Below, in pieces: positions 52,197 through 61,906 of a DNA stretch of 64,000 bases. Source of the DNA: Campylobacter sp. RM6914. GTDB taxonomy: Bacteria; Campylobacterota; Campylobacteria; Campylobacterales; Campylobacteraceae. The translations under genes and the position numbers were made by a program. Below the pieces are notes generated by a model. The model made no database searches. It had not been told where the DNA came from and worked only from the letters and a program-made list of their open reading frames with translations. Location of the stretch: positions 434,001 through 498,000 of the forward strand of contig NZ_CP012545.1 in NCBI RefSeq assembly GCF_004803835.1, in the 5' to 3' direction. Every line of letters starts with the position of its first letter. Position 1 is the first letter of the stretch.

Positions 52197-52232
52197 AGCG
52201 ATGAGCAAGTCTCATCGCTCTTCTTCTTTTGT
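52197..52232 (+). terminator. Terminator after pckA
   Basis: AGCGATGAG, CAAGT loop, CTCATCGCT, then TCTTCTTCTTTT. The rest of the gap to 52416 is AT-rich, with a possible -10 (GATAATAATG near 52380) for the next gene and no ORF. Confidence 0.85.
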
Positions 52233-52415
52233 TAATTTTCACACAAAAATTTAAAATCATCTTAAAATAAATTTTTACCTTTTTTAATTATGGGTAAAAT
52301 TTAAACACTTTTTGAATAAAAATATCAAGATAGTATATTTTTTTTAAATTTAAAAAAAATTTTTGCTTTTAGGGAGTAAGATAATAATGAACTAAATCAC
52401 AATTAGGAGCTTGAT

Positions 52416-53708
52416 ATGAGTGAGAACAAAGGCGGGATATTTTCCCTATATTTTAGAACAAACCTTCTTGTTAGAATTCTGGTAGGTCTTATTTTGGGTG
52501 CAATTTTTGGTATTGTTTTTCAAAAAGCAAATGGAGCGATTGAATTTTTAGCACCATTTGGCGATCTATTTATTAGATTGTTAAAAATGATAATGGTGCC
52601 GGTGATAGTTTGCACGCTTATAGTAGGAACTAGTTCTATTGCGCCATCACATCTTGGCAAGGTCGGCTTAAAGGTTATTGTATTTTATATGTTTACCTCG
52701 CTATGCGCTATCATTATAGGTCTTTTAGTTGGTGTAGTCTTATCTCCTGGAGAGGGGCTTGAACTTGCTAATATTTCAGGTGTGGCAAAAGAAGCCAAAG
52801 CGCCTACTCTTGTTGAAATTTTACTAAATATCATCCCTACAAATCCATTTGGATCAATTGCAAAAGGTGATGTTTTGCCTATCATTTGTTTTTGTATATT
52901 TTTTGGTATCGCTCTTGCATTTAGTAGAGATAGTAAAGAAGAGAACATAAAAAAAGCTGCCGATACGGTTTATGCCTTTTTTGAAGGTATGAGCGATGTT
53001 ATGTTTAGAGTTGTTGGCTGGGTTATGCAGTATGCTCCGATAGGTGTTTTTGCTCTTATTTTCATCGTATTTTCCAAAAATGGCGCGGAGGCGTTTGGAC
53101 CGCTTGCTAATGTAACGATCAGTGTTTATATTGGTTTGGTATTGCAAATTGTGCTTGTTTACTGTGCTATTTGCTTTTTCTGTAAACTAAGTCCTATGAC
53201 TTTTCTTAAAAAGGTAAGACCGCCGATGATTACGGCATTTGTTACTCGTTCATCGGGTGCAACGATACCTGTATCTATGGAAACAGCAGAAAAAAGCATG
53301 GGTGTTCCAAGAAGTATATTTGGCTTTACTCTTCCTGTTGGTGCTACTATAAATATGGACGGAACAACGATATATCTTGGAGTCTGTGCGATATTTGTAG
53401 CAAACGTGGTCGGTTCTCCGCTTGATTTATCACAGCAGCTTACCGTTGTTCTAACAGCTGTTTTGGCCTCTATAGGAACAGCCGGAGTACCTGGAGCTGG
53501 AGCCATTATGCTACTTATGGTACTTGAGTCAGTAGGATTAAAAGTAGAGGCAGGTAGCGTAGTAGCTATCGCTTACGGCATGATACTTGGCATAGATGCT
53601 ATACTTGATATGGGTAGAACATCTATGAACGTAGTTGGAGATATGATGGGCGCGGTTGTTATCGCAAAAAGTGAAAACGAACTTAATGAAAAGGTGTGGA
53701 ATTCATGA
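52416..53708 (+). CDS. Glutamate/aspartate:cation symporter (DAACS family)
   Basis: 430 residues. The two re-entrant loops are seen as AFVTRSSGATIPVSMETAEK (serine-rich) and TLPVGATINMDGTTIYLGV (NMDGT motif, sodium and substrate). It is of the GltP/GltPh type. Its stop overlaps the racemase start (ATGA), so both may serve aspartate or glutamate use. Confidence 0.93.
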   Translation: MSENKGGIFSLYFRTNLLVRILVGLILGAIFGIVFQKANGAIEFLAPFGDLFIRLLKMIMVPVIVCTLIVGTSSIAPSHLGKVGLKVIVFYMFTSLCAIIIGLLVGVVLSPGEGLELANISGVAKEAKAPTLVEILLNIIPTNPFGSIAKGDVLPIICFCIFFGIALAFSRDSKEENIKKAADTVYAFFEGMSDVMFRVVGWVMQYAPIGVFALIFIVFSKNGAEAFGPLANVTISVYIGLVLQIVLVYCAICFFCKLSPMTFLKKVRPPMITAFVTRSSGATIPVSMETAEKSMGVPRSIFGFTLPVGATINMDGTTIYLGVCAIFVANVVGSPLDLSQQLTVVLTAVLASIGTAGVPGAGAIMLLMVLESVGLKVEAGSVVAIAYGMILGIDAILDMGRTSMNVVGDMMGAVVIAKSENELNEKVWNS

Positions 53709-54397
53709 AACAGCTAGGTATAATAGGCGGTATGGGACCCCTTGCTACGGCGGATTTATATAAAAAAATCATAGATCTAACCCCGGCTACTTGTGACCAG
53801 GAACATCTACATATAGTCATAGACAGTTTCGCACAGATCGAGGATAGAACAAAATTTATAATGGGAGAGGGCGTGAGTCCTCTTGCTAAATTAGTCCAGA
53901 GCGCTAAAAGATTAAAGGAGGCGGGTTGCGAGGCTATGCTTATGGCTTGCAACACGGCGCATTTCTTTGCTCCTGATGTAGAAAAAGAAGCCGGTGTAAA
54001 AATTTTACATATCGCAAAAGTTGCCGTAGATGCAATAAAGAAGCGCTATCCAAATGCAAAAGATATCGCTGTTATAGCAACTAGCGGAACAAAGAAAGCC
54101 GGAGTTTACGACAATATTCTTAAAGAATATGGTTTAAACAGCGTTGGTTTTAGCAAAGAGCAACAAGACGGACTTATGGACTGTATATATAAGGGAGTAA
54201 AAGCCGGTAAAACGCAAGAATTTGTGCCTAAATTTAACCAAATAATAAGCGAGATTAAGGCAGATGTTTATATCGCTGCATGCACTGAAATTCCTATGTT
54301 TTTACCTTATTTGGATGGGGATTATAAATTTATAGACGCTACTCTTGAGCTTGCTAAAGTCGGTGTCGAGTTTGGTATTGAAAGAGAGATATTTTAA
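53705..54397 (+). CDS. Aspartate/glutamate racemase
   Basis: 230 residues from ATG 53705 (overlap with previous stop). It has GIIGGMGPLATADLYKKIID, the first catalytic Cys in MACNTAHFF and the second in IAACTEIPMFL, both present. The family interconverts L- and D-Asp or Glu without cofactor. Coupling with the symporter suggests use of imported amino acids. Confidence 0.92.
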   Translation: MKQLGIIGGMGPLATADLYKKIIDLTPATCDQEHLHIVIDSFAQIEDRTKFIMGEGVSPLAKLVQSAKRLKEAGCEAMLMACNTAHFFAPDVEKEAGVKILHIAKVAVDAIKKRYPNAKDIAVIATSGTKKAGVYDNILKEYGLNSVGFSKEQQDGLMDCIYKGVKAGKTQEFVPKFNQIISEIKADVYIAACTEIPMFLPYLDGDYKFIDATLELAKVGVEFGIEREIF

Positions 54398-54403
54398 ATT
54401 AAG

Positions 54404-54453
54404 CGGCTATGGTATAAATTTTATACCCAAACCATAGCCCAAATTTGTTTTTA
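54404..54453 (+). terminator. Terminator after the racemase gene
   Basis: GGCTATGG pairs with CCATAGCC, with an inner GGTATAAA/TTTATACC helix, and is followed by a T-rich stretch. Confidence 0.75.
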
Positions 54454-54459
54454 GATGAA

Positions 54460-54483
54460 TTTAGGGCGGATAATCGCCCTAAA
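54460..54483 (-). terminator. Hairpin after dctA
   Basis: TTTAGGGCG and CGCCCTAAA around a 6-base loop, 2 bases after the dctA stop. The T tract on the minus side is weak. Confidence 0.6.
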
Positions 54484-54484
54484 T

Positions 54485-55798
54485 TCAAGCATGAAAGTGA
54501 AATTCTTCAGGATGATCGATAGCATATCTGAATTTTTCCATATCGACCTTTTTATCCCAAATCGATACGATCAGACATCCTACGGCATTGCCGCATAGGT
54601 TTCCAACGGCACGCATTTCTGACATAAATTTATCAACTCCCAGTAAGACTGCAACTGTTACAACCGGGATACCTGTTGAAGGAAGAGCTGCTAGAGTTCC
54701 TGCTAATACGATAAATCCAGAACCTGTAACACCAACCGCGCCTTTGCTTGTTATCATTAGCACGATAAGTATGCTGATTAGATGTTCGAAGCTTAACGGT
54801 ATGTTAAAGGCTTGTGCTAGGAATATAATACTTAAGCTTAGATAGATGTTTGTGCAATCTAAGTTAAAAGAGTATCCTGTAGGTATGATAAGTCCTACTG
54901 CGCCTCTGTGGATACCGGCGGCTTCTAGCTTTTGCATAAGCGGTGCAAGAGCGGTTTCGCTTGAGCTTGTTGCAAATACAACCAAAACCTCTTTTGATAT
55001 AAAGCGCATAAATTTAAAGACATTGACTTTTGCAAAGTAGCAGATAATGCCAAGTATGACAAATATAAAAAAGCAGCTAGCAAGTGCCATTACTGCAAGA
55101 AGCTCCATCATGCCAAAAAGTGAGCTAAGGCCGAATTTGCCGATTAGATACGCCATTGCTGAAAATGCAGCCGCAGGGCTAAATAACATAAGCCAAGTAA
55201 GTAGCTTAAGCACATAATGTTGAACGAATTCAAGTGGTCTTAGACATGCTTTTTTATAGTCATGCTTTAAAAACGAAAGAACGATCGCTACAACAAGAGC
55301 CATAAAAAGCACTTGAAGAGTGTTTGAATTTATAAACGGACTTATCGGGTCGCTTGGAACAGCACTTTTTAATATCGACCACATTGAGCCTACATCGCGA
55401 TCAACGTGAGTGTATTTATCGACACTACTTGGGTCAAGCGTTGTATAGTCAAGATTCATGCCATGACCAGGTCGTAAAACTTCGCCAAAAAATATACCTG
55501 AAGCCAAAGCTAGAGTGCTTACCACTTCAAAGTATATAAATGCTTTTAGTCCTATACTTCCTAGGTCTTTTAAACTCTCAAGTCCGACTATGCCAGAAAC
55601 TATCGTTAAAAATATAATAGGACCTATTAAAATTTTAAGAGCTTTGATAAAATAATCAATACCAGGCTTACTTGCCACACCAAGATCTGGTGCAAAAACG
55701 CCAACTAAAATACCGCCTACGATACCTACTACGACCCAAAAGGCTAAATTTGTCATTAGCCTGATCGCTAAAGGTTTTTTTGCTTGTGTTGTTGTCAA
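54485..55798 (-). CDS. dctA: C4-dicarboxylate:cation symporter DctA
   Basis: 437 residues. The DctA/DAACS loops are VVFATSSSETALAPLMQKLE and the DctA-typical LIIPTGYSFNLDCTNIYLSL (usual NLDGT is NLDCT). It takes up succinate, fumarate, malate and related acids. It is on the opposite strand to the other symporter. The His-rich end EEFHFHA may bind metal. Confidence 0.9.
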   Translation of the reverse strand: MTTTQAKKPLAIRLMTNLAFWVVVGIVGGILVGVFAPDLGVASKPGIDYFIKALKILIGPIIFLTIVSGIVGLESLKDLGSIGLKAFIYFEVVSTLALASGIFFGEVLRPGHGMNLDYTTLDPSSVDKYTHVDRDVGSMWSILKSAVPSDPISPFINSNTLQVLFMALVVAIVLSFLKHDYKKACLRPLEFVQHYVLKLLTWLMLFSPAAAFSAMAYLIGKFGLSSLFGMMELLAVMALASCFFIFVILGIICYFAKVNVFKFMRFISKEVLVVFATSSSETALAPLMQKLEAAGIHRGAVGLIIPTGYSFNLDCTNIYLSLSIIFLAQAFNIPLSFEHLISILIVLMITSKGAVGVTGSGFIVLAGTLAALPSTGIPVVTVAVLLGVDKFMSEMRAVGNLCGNAVGCLIVSIWDKKVDMEKFRYAIDHPEEFHFHA

Positions 55799-55808
55799 GG
55801 CTTATCCT

Positions 55809-56303
55809 TTAGAGGTTTTCTTTAACACTAGCCGAATTTATCTTATCTCCCGCTCTTATGCTATCAAGCACTTTTAAGCTCTCATCGTCTACACATTTGC
55901 CAAACACGGTATGCACGCCGTCAAGGTGTGGCTGTGCGCTGTGGCAGATAAAAAATTGACTTCCGCCCGTATCACGTCCGGCATGAGCCATACTAAGACT
56001 TCCGCGTTCATGGCGCACATTTTGATCGTCACATTCGCATATTATTCTCCAGCCTGGACCGCCGGTACCTGTGCCGTGAGGGCATCCGCCTTGGATAACG
56101 AAATTTGGTATAACACGGTGGAAATTTAGCCCATTATAAAAGCCGCTTTTTATAAGCTCAACAAAATTTGCCACTGTTTGAGGCGCTTCATCTGCAAAAA
56201 GTTCAAGTTTTATCTCTCCCTTGTCTGTGTCTAAAATTACAAATTTAGCCTCACTTAATTCATCCATGTTTGGTTCGTAAATTTTTAATTCGTCAAAACG
56301 CAT
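55809..56303 (-). CDS. Peptidyl-prolyl isomerase, cyclophilin type
   Basis: 164 residues. It has the cyclophilin core [36 protein letters not shown] and [18 protein letters not shown]. No signal peptide, so it acts in the cytoplasm. It lies 10 bases upstream of dctA's start on the same strand and 17 bases after the YebC gene. Confidence 0.95.
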   Translation of the reverse strand: MRFDELKIYEPNMDELSEAKFVILDTDKGEIKLELFADEAPQTVANFVELIKSGFYNGLNFHRVIPNFVIQGGCPHGTGTGGPGWRIICECDDQNVRHERGSLSMAHAGRDTGGSQFFICHSAQPHLDGVHTVFGKCVDDESLKVLDSIRAGDKINSASVKENL

Positions 56304-56320
56304 ATTTTTCCTTTTTAAAT

Positions 56321-57028
56321 TTATTCTATATTTGTATAAACAGCTTGAACGTCATCATCATCTTCTAACTTATCAAGAAGTTTTTCTACTTCAGACATCT
56401 CTTCTTCGTTTAAAGATATGCTTGATGTAGGGATGTATTCAAGTCTTGCTTTTTTAACTTCAAGCCCCAGCTTTTCTATACCTTCGCTAAGTGTACCAAA
56501 GCTTGTATAGTCGCCGTAGACATAAAGTGACTCACCTTCAAGTTCTATCTCTTCAAGCCCAAAATCAATCAACTCAAGCTCAAGCTCTTCGATATCTTTG
56601 GTAGGTTTTTCAAGCTCAAAAACGCTCTTTCTTGAAAACATAAAACTAAGACTTCCGCTTGGTAAAATTTCACCTCCGTTCTTGTGAAATATCGCTTTGA
56701 CGTTTGCCACGGTTCGTGTCGGGTTATCCGTAGCGCACTCTACGATGATTTGTGTTCCATGTGCTGCTTTTCCGTCGTAAAATATAGTTTTGATATCTGC
56801 GCTATCTTTTCCGTTTGCGCGTTTTATAGCAGCGTCTATGTTGTCTTTTGGCATATTCTCGGCTTTTGCCGCAGAGATAGCCGCACGAAGTTTTGGGTTC
56901 ATATCAGGGTCTATTCCGCCCTCTTTAGCTGCGACAGTGATAGCTTTGGCAAGTTTTGGAAAAACTTTGCTCATTTTATCCCAGCGTGCTTCTTTGGCGG
57001 CTCTTCTGTATTCAAATGCTCGTCCCAT
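56321..57028 (-). CDS. yebC: YebC/TACO1-family translation factor
   Basis: 235 residues from ATG 57028 ([29 protein letters not shown] site); a longer opening upstream has no site. The typical [35 protein letters not shown] and GPGGVA-like [18 protein letters not shown] are present. The family helps ribosomes through proline stretches; an earlier view makes it a transcription regulator. Confidence 0.96.
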   Translation of the reverse strand: MGRAFEYRRAAKEARWDKMSKVFPKLAKAITVAAKEGGIDPDMNPKLRAAISAAKAENMPKDNIDAAIKRANGKDSADIKTIFYDGKAAHGTQIIVECATDNPTRTVANVKAIFHKNGGEILPSGSLSFMFSRKSVFELEKPTKDIEELELELIDFGLEEIELEGESLYVYGDYTSFGTLSEGIEKLGLEVKKARLEYIPTSSISLNEEEMSEVEKLLDKLEDDDDVQAVYTNIE

Positions 57029-57141
57029 AAGTTTCCTTTGCGAATATTTAAAATAAAAAGACATATTATACAAAAGGCTTACTTAAAAAGAGTGAGATTT
57101 ATGCGGTGTTTGCAAAAAATTTAAGCTAAAAAGCTTATAAT

Positions 57142-57702
57142 TTGCGAATGATTTTTAAAGCCAAAAAAGAAGAAGCAAGCAGATGTATAGCCTTACTTAG
57201 GCTTGCTATGGAAGATGCCGCTTATTATCTTGCGGGGACCGACAATGATTTGCTTTGCGATGAAATTTTAGTTAAATTTTTTCAAAGTGAAGTAAACAGA
57301 GTAAGTTATAATAATGTCTATGTTTTTAAAATTTCAGACGAAATCGTAGGTGCGATTTGCGTGTATTTTGGCGGTGATTTAGAGTCGCTGGATGCTCAAA
57401 TTTTAAAAAACTATAGCAATAAAAATAGTAAATTTACTCTTGCTGACGAATGCGAAGAGGATGAGTTTTATATCGACAGTATCGCCGTTAGCAAAGAATT
57501 TAGAGGGCAGGGCATCGCCACAAAGCTCATAGAATATGTTTGCAAGGTTGCAAAAGAGAGAAATTTTAGTAAAATTTCACTCATTGTTGATGAAGATAAG
57601 CCAAAAACACTGCTGTTTTATGAGAGCTTGGGTTTTAAATTTAATAAGAAAAAGATGATTTACGGTCATGAGTACAACCATTTGATTAAGGAGATAATAT
57701 GA
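57142..57702 (+). CDS. GNAT-family acetyltransferase
   Basis: 186 residues. The acetyl-CoA site is SIAVSKEFRGQGIATKLIEY (R-G-x-G-x-A type), followed by KTLLFYESLGFKFNKKKMIY. The substrate is unknown. It overlaps copZ by 4 bases. Confidence 0.88.
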   Translation: MRMIFKAKKEEASRCIALLRLAMEDAAYYLAGTDNDLLCDEILVKFFQSEVNRVSYNNVYVFKISDEIVGAICVYFGGDLESLDAQILKNYSNKNSKFTLADECEEDEFYIDSIAVSKEFRGQGIATKLIEYVCKVAKERNFSKISLIVDEDKPKTLLFYESLGFKFNKKKMIYGHEYNHLIKEII

Positions 57703-57902
57703 GAAAATTTAAAGTTGAAAACGTTCATTGTTCTAATTGTGCAAATACTATAAAAAATGCACTAGAGGATGATTTTGGAGTGATTGAAGTTGATTTAAGC
57801 GTTGAGCCTAGAGTGATTAGTCTTGAAATTTCAGACGAAAAAGTTGCAAATTTTAAATCGGAAATGAGCGATTTAGGATTTGATGTTATAGAAGAAATTT
57901 AA
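57699..57902 (+). CDS. copZ: Copper chaperone-like HMA protein
   Basis: 67 residues, one HMA domain. The metal site is NVHCSNCANTIK (CxxC). It ends in a TAATG overlap with copA, so the two are coupled. It should hand copper(I) to CopA. Confidence 0.85.
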   Translation: MRKFKVENVHCSNCANTIKNALEDDFGVIEVDLSVEPRVISLEISDEKVANFKSEMSDLGFDVIEEI

Positions 57903-60076
57903 TGCAAAAAATTAAGCTAAATATAGCAGGAATGACTTGCGTAAATTGCTCAAATGCAATTGAGAGAGTTGCTAAAAAGATCGAAGGAGTAAGCTTTGCA
58001 AAGGTAAATTTTGCAAATGGCTTGGGTGAATTTGAAGTATCAAACGCCCAGGTGCAGGCTTTGCTTGAAAACAAGATAAAAAAATTAGGATATGACATCG
58101 CTTTTGACGCTGATGAATTTGAGCAAAAACGAAAGCGTCATATAGCCTCTTTGCGAGACCGTTTTATAGCAGCCATAGTTATAAGCGCCGTCATTATGGT
58201 GCTTGAAATGTTTGGCGAGCCTAGTTTTATTATAAATTTAGCCATGATCTTGCTTGCGTTATTTGTTCTTTGCTTTAGCGGACGAAGCTTTTACGTCCAT
58301 GCTTGGGGTGCTGTGAGAAATAAAAATTACGACATGAACGTCCTTGTGGCACTTGGTACGGCAAGCGCATTTTTGTATTCGTTATTTGTATTTTTATTTC
58401 CAGACTTTCTACCTAGCGATCTTAGAAACATGTATGTTTCAGGATCTGCTATGATAATTTCTTTTGTGCTTTTGGGTAAGTATTTAGAGGAGCGTTCAAA
58501 GGCAAAAGCGGGGGATTATCTAAAAACATTGCTTAAAATTTCACCAAAAACCGCACTTGTGATAAAGCCTGACGGTCAAAATATACAAGTTGATATAAAT
58601 GAGCTAAATATCGGCGATATCGTAGTCGTTAAAAGCGGATATAACATCCCGTGTGACGGTGTTATCGTGCAAGGCGGAGCCGAGATAGACACCTCGATGT
58701 TAACAGGAGAGAGCTTGCCTGTTTATAGGGCGGTTGGCGATAATGTATTTGCCGGGACGTTAAATACAAACGGTTATCTTAGTATAAAAACCGCCAAAAA
58801 ACCTACTCAAACGCTTCTTTCGCAGATCGTAGCTCTTTTAAGCGATGCAAGCACTAAAAAAATGCCTATTTCCAGACTTGCAGATCGTGTGGCAAATATT
58901 TTCGTGCCAAGCGTTATTTTGATCTCGATTGCTACATTTTTAGTTTGGTATCTAGTTGGTAAAAATTTTGATTACGCTATCTCAAATGCGATTTGCGTGC
59001 TGATCATCTCTTGTCCTTGCGCCCTTGGGCTTGCTACTCCTATAGGGATAATATCTGCATTAGCACGTGGTGCAAAGGGCGGAATTTTGATTAAAAATCC
59101 AGAAGTATTAGAGATTATCAAAGATGTAAAATTTGCTGTTTTTGATAAAACAGGAACGCTTAGCAAGGGTAAAATTGCCGTTAAAAAGCACTCTTTAAGC
59201 GAGCATCATCTATCTCTTGTAGCTTGCGTGGAAAATTTAAGCGAACACCTTATTTCAAAGGCTGTAGTTGAATACGCAAAACAAAATAATATCAAAATAA
59301 AAAAACTTACCGGAAATTTTAAAACCATAGTAGGTCACGGTGTGGCATACTATGATGATGAAAATTCGGTCATCGTAGGCAACGAAAAACTTTTAAGAGA
59401 TGAAGGTATAGAGATAGATGCGCAGCAAAGAGCCGAGATGGCTGAGATCGTAAAAGACGGAAGCGGAATTATACTTGTTGCGATAGATCAAAAATTTGCA
59501 GGCTTTATAACTCTTGGCGATGAGCTAAGAGACGAGAGTGTGCATGTTATCTCGACACTAAAAGAACACGGCATAAAAACCGTAATGCTCTCTGGTGATA
59601 ATGAGAGCGTGGTTAGTGCATCAGCTCTTGCACTTGGTGTTGATGAGTATTATGCAAATGCGCTTCCAAGCGATAAATTTGAGCTTATATCACAGCTTGG
59701 AAAGCAAGGCAGGGTTATCTTTGTCGGAGATGGTATAAACGACTCTCCGTCACTAAAACAAGCTGATGTAGGCATAGCGATGAACTCCGGCTCTGATATA
59801 GCAAAAGGCGCAGGAGATATCGTGCTTGTTAAAAATGACTTAAGAAGCGTTTTGTATGTTATAGAGCTTGGTAAAAGCACGATGAGAACGATAAAAGAAA
59901 ATTTATTTTGGGCTTTTGTGTATAATATCATTTGTATCCCAATCGCTGCCGGTGTGCTTTATCCTGTATTTGGACTACTTTTAAATCCAATATACGGCGC
60001 CATAGCTATGTGTTTTAGTTCGGTTACGGTTGTGTTAAATTCAATTAGACTTAGATTTTTAAAATTTAGAGGTTAA
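57902..60076 (+). CDS. copA: Copper-exporting P-type ATPase
   Basis: 724 residues. An N-terminal HMA domain (GMTCVNCSNAI, 11-21) is followed by eight membrane segments. They hold the SCPCALGLATP site (about 368-378), the phosphorylation site DKTGTLSKG (about 415) and the hinge GDGINDSPSLKQADVGIAM (about 609). It expels copper(I) from the cytoplasm. Confidence 0.96.
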   Translation: MQKIKLNIAGMTCVNCSNAIERVAKKIEGVSFAKVNFANGLGEFEVSNAQVQALLENKIKKLGYDIAFDADEFEQKRKRHIASLRDRFIAAIVISAVIMVLEMFGEPSFIINLAMILLALFVLCFSGRSFYVHAWGAVRNKNYDMNVLVALGTASAFLYSLFVFLFPDFLPSDLRNMYVSGSAMIISFVLLGKYLEERSKAKAGDYLKTLLKISPKTALVIKPDGQNIQVDINELNIGDIVVVKSGYNIPCDGVIVQGGAEIDTSMLTGESLPVYRAVGDNVFAGTLNTNGYLSIKTAKKPTQTLLSQIVALLSDASTKKMPISRLADRVANIFVPSVILISIATFLVWYLVGKNFDYAISNAICVLIISCPCALGLATPIGIISALARGAKGGILIKNPEVLEIIKDVKFAVFDKTGTLSKGKIAVKKHSLSEHHLSLVACVENLSEHLISKAVVEYAKQNNIKIKKLTGNFKTIVGHGVAYYDDENSVIVGNEKLLRDEGIEIDAQQRAEMAEIVKDGSGIILVAIDQKFAGFITLGDELRDESVHVISTLKEHGIKTVMLSGDNESVVSASALALGVDEYYANALPSDKFELISQLGKQGRVIFVGDGINDSPSLKQADVGIAMNSGSDIAKGAGDIVLVKNDLRSVLYVIELGKSTMRTIKENLFWAFVYNIICIPIAAGVLYPVFGLLLNPIYGAIAMCFSSVTVVLNSIRLRFLKFRG

Positions 60077-60078
60077 AT

Positions 60079-60627
60079 GTGAGAGTTGGTGAAATTTATG
60101 GTGTTTTAGCTATCGCGTTGGCTAATCACTTTAACAAAATTTTAGATGTAACGCAGTTTATGCAGATAAAAAAGTCAAAAACTTGGCTCGTGCAAAATGA
60201 TACTCAGGCTTCTCGTGCAGGATCGGCACTTTATAGCGAATTTTTACAAAATGAAAGTAGCGCGGCGCTTTGTGATGATTTTGTTATTTTAGAGCCGTAT
60301 TTTAAGGCGCGATATTATTTTAACGCAGCTGATGAGGATCTGGCTAAATTTTATAAAAGCATAAATTTTACTCCTAAAATGGGTGAAGTAGATAGTATAT
60401 CAAACCAGCTTGTTTTTATCGCTGCTGTGCTAAAAAACGAACTAAACGAAAACTCGGAGAAAATTTTAAAAGCGTTTTTAACCGGGTTTTTCTTACCTTA
60501 TGCTACGGCCCTAAGCCAAGATATAAAAGCTAAAGCGCAGAGTAAATTTTATGGTGCTATGGGATATTTTTTAGAGGACTTTTGTAAAAATTTACAAGAT
60601 ATTTTTGGTATAAAACAAAGAGCATAA
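60079..60627 (+). CDS. TorD-like chaperone candidate
   Basis: 182 residues from GTG 60079. It is helical throughout; the ends have FLQNESSAALCDDFVILEPY and FLPYATALSQDIKAKAQSKF then GAMGYFLEDFCKNL. The size and helical pattern, with a late SxFYxAMGYFLEDF element, recall TorD/DmsD chaperones for molybdoenzymes. No molybdoenzyme gene lies nearby; moderate confidence. Confidence 0.6.
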   Translation: MRVGEIYGVLAIALANHFNKILDVTQFMQIKKSKTWLVQNDTQASRAGSALYSEFLQNESSAALCDDFVILEPYFKARYYFNAADEDLAKFYKSINFTPKMGEVDSISNQLVFIAAVLKNELNENSEKILKAFLTGFFLPYATALSQDIKAKAQSKFYGAMGYFLEDFCKNLQDIFGIKQRA

Positions 60628-60661
60628 AGGCAGCTTCTTGCTTTTATGCCGTGCTAAATTT

Positions 60662-60954
60662 TCATGCCTTTATAAGCTTGGCTGCAGGTTTATGATCTGC
60701 GCTATTATATTTGATTGAGCTGCATTTAGATATAAGCTTTTGTGTTGATGTTTTATCTTTTTCTGTGCAAGTTGTGCTATTTGTTTTCTTATCTTATTTA
60801 GCTTCTGGTGTAGCTTTTGTAACTGCTTTTTATATCTCTGTGTCAGTGCTTAAACTGTTGGTTTTGGTTGTTTGATTTGTTTTTAGTGCGATAGTGCTTT
60901 TAAATTTTGGATTATGAATTTGGTTTGAATTTTCAATGCTTTGTGGTTTTAGGT
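60662..60954 (-). pseudogene. Possible decayed gene between the TorD-like gene and psd
   Basis: The 403-base gap has no intact ORF. One minus-strand frame reads like a lysine-, threonine- and serine-rich protein (SIENSNQIHNPKFKSTIALK; AVTKATPEAK; SADHKPAAKLIKA). It is interrupted by TAA codons near 60838 and 60808 and ends at TGA 60662-60664. The composition resembles a secreted or surface linker protein. It may equally be AT-rich spacer; confidence is low. The rest of the gap shows nothing else. Confidence 0.35.
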
Positions 60955-61030
60955 TTTAAGACGAATGTCGTTTAGATCACTTATCTGCGTTTTATGCCTT
61001 TGCTTTTAGCGGTATTGCAATCTAAATCAT

Positions 61031-61840
61031 TTACTTGATTATACCTATACTATCTCCAAATTTTAGCTCTTTTTCTTCAAATAAATTATACTCTATCGCG
61101 TCTTTTTCACCAATAATCAAGATGGTTGAACCAAGCTCGAAATTTCCAAGCCTTTCGCCTTTTTTAACATATAAATTTTCATAACCGTAAATTTGTGTAA
61201 AGTCCGCCTTGGCATTTGTTTGTATACGCTCATCAAAGCTAAATTTCATCTTGCCGACATTTAGTGCACCTACAAATACAAGCCATAAAATTTTATTATC
61301 TCGTATTTTGCATTTTAAGGCAACGCGTTCGTTTTTGGCATAAAGTTCGTCTACTTTTTTTAGCCAGCTTCTAGCCACGCTATAAAGCTTACCCGGGATA
61401 TATGTGGCTGATAAAATTTGCATATCACAAGGAGCGTGATAATGGTGATAGTCGCGTGGGCTAAGGTAGATGTTTGCAAAGTCATACTGGAGACTTAGCT
61501 CTTTGTTGCTTATGGCTGTTCCAAGAAGCTCTTTTAGGCTGTATTTCATACCTTTAACGCTAAATGCCATGCCCTGGCTTGTGCTTCCCGAGCTTAAACA
61601 TGTGCCGTCGCAAGGACTTATGAAGATTTGTTCGTCTTCGTCAAATTTACGAGGCAAAAGCAGTGAACGCGTGAAAAGCTCGTTTAGGCTATTGTATTTT
61701 TCAGGTTTTTCAAATTCACTCATGTTGATGTTAAAAAATTTAACGTATTGGTTGTTTATGAAATTTTGTATAAATTTCGGTAGCTTTAAGCCGCCTATTA
61801 TGCCAAATATTTTGGAAAAATTCTTATCAAAGTTCATCAT
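61031..61840 (-). CDS. psd: Phosphatidylserine decarboxylase
   Basis: 269 residues. It has the typical NSLNELFTRSLLLPRKFD and IFISPCDGTCLSSGS, IYLSPRDYHHYHAPCDM (catalytic His) and the self-cleavage site NFELGSTILI, where the Ser becomes the pyruvoyl group. It makes phosphatidylethanolamine at the inner membrane. Confidence 0.96.
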   Translation of the reverse strand: MMNFDKNFSKIFGIIGGLKLPKFIQNFINNQYVKFFNINMSEFEKPEKYNSLNELFTRSLLLPRKFDEDEQIFISPCDGTCLSSGSTSQGMAFSVKGMKYSLKELLGTAISNKELSLQYDFANIYLSPRDYHHYHAPCDMQILSATYIPGKLYSVARSWLKKVDELYAKNERVALKCKIRDNKILWLVFVGALNVGKMKFSFDERIQTNAKADFTQIYGYENLYVKKGERLGNFELGSTILIIGEKDAIEYNLFEEKELKFGDSIGIIK

Positions 61841-61906
61841 CGTCTCCGAATTTAAATTTAAGCTTTTTATTTTATCATTTCGTTCTTAAACCAAGGCCTT
61901 AAGGAT

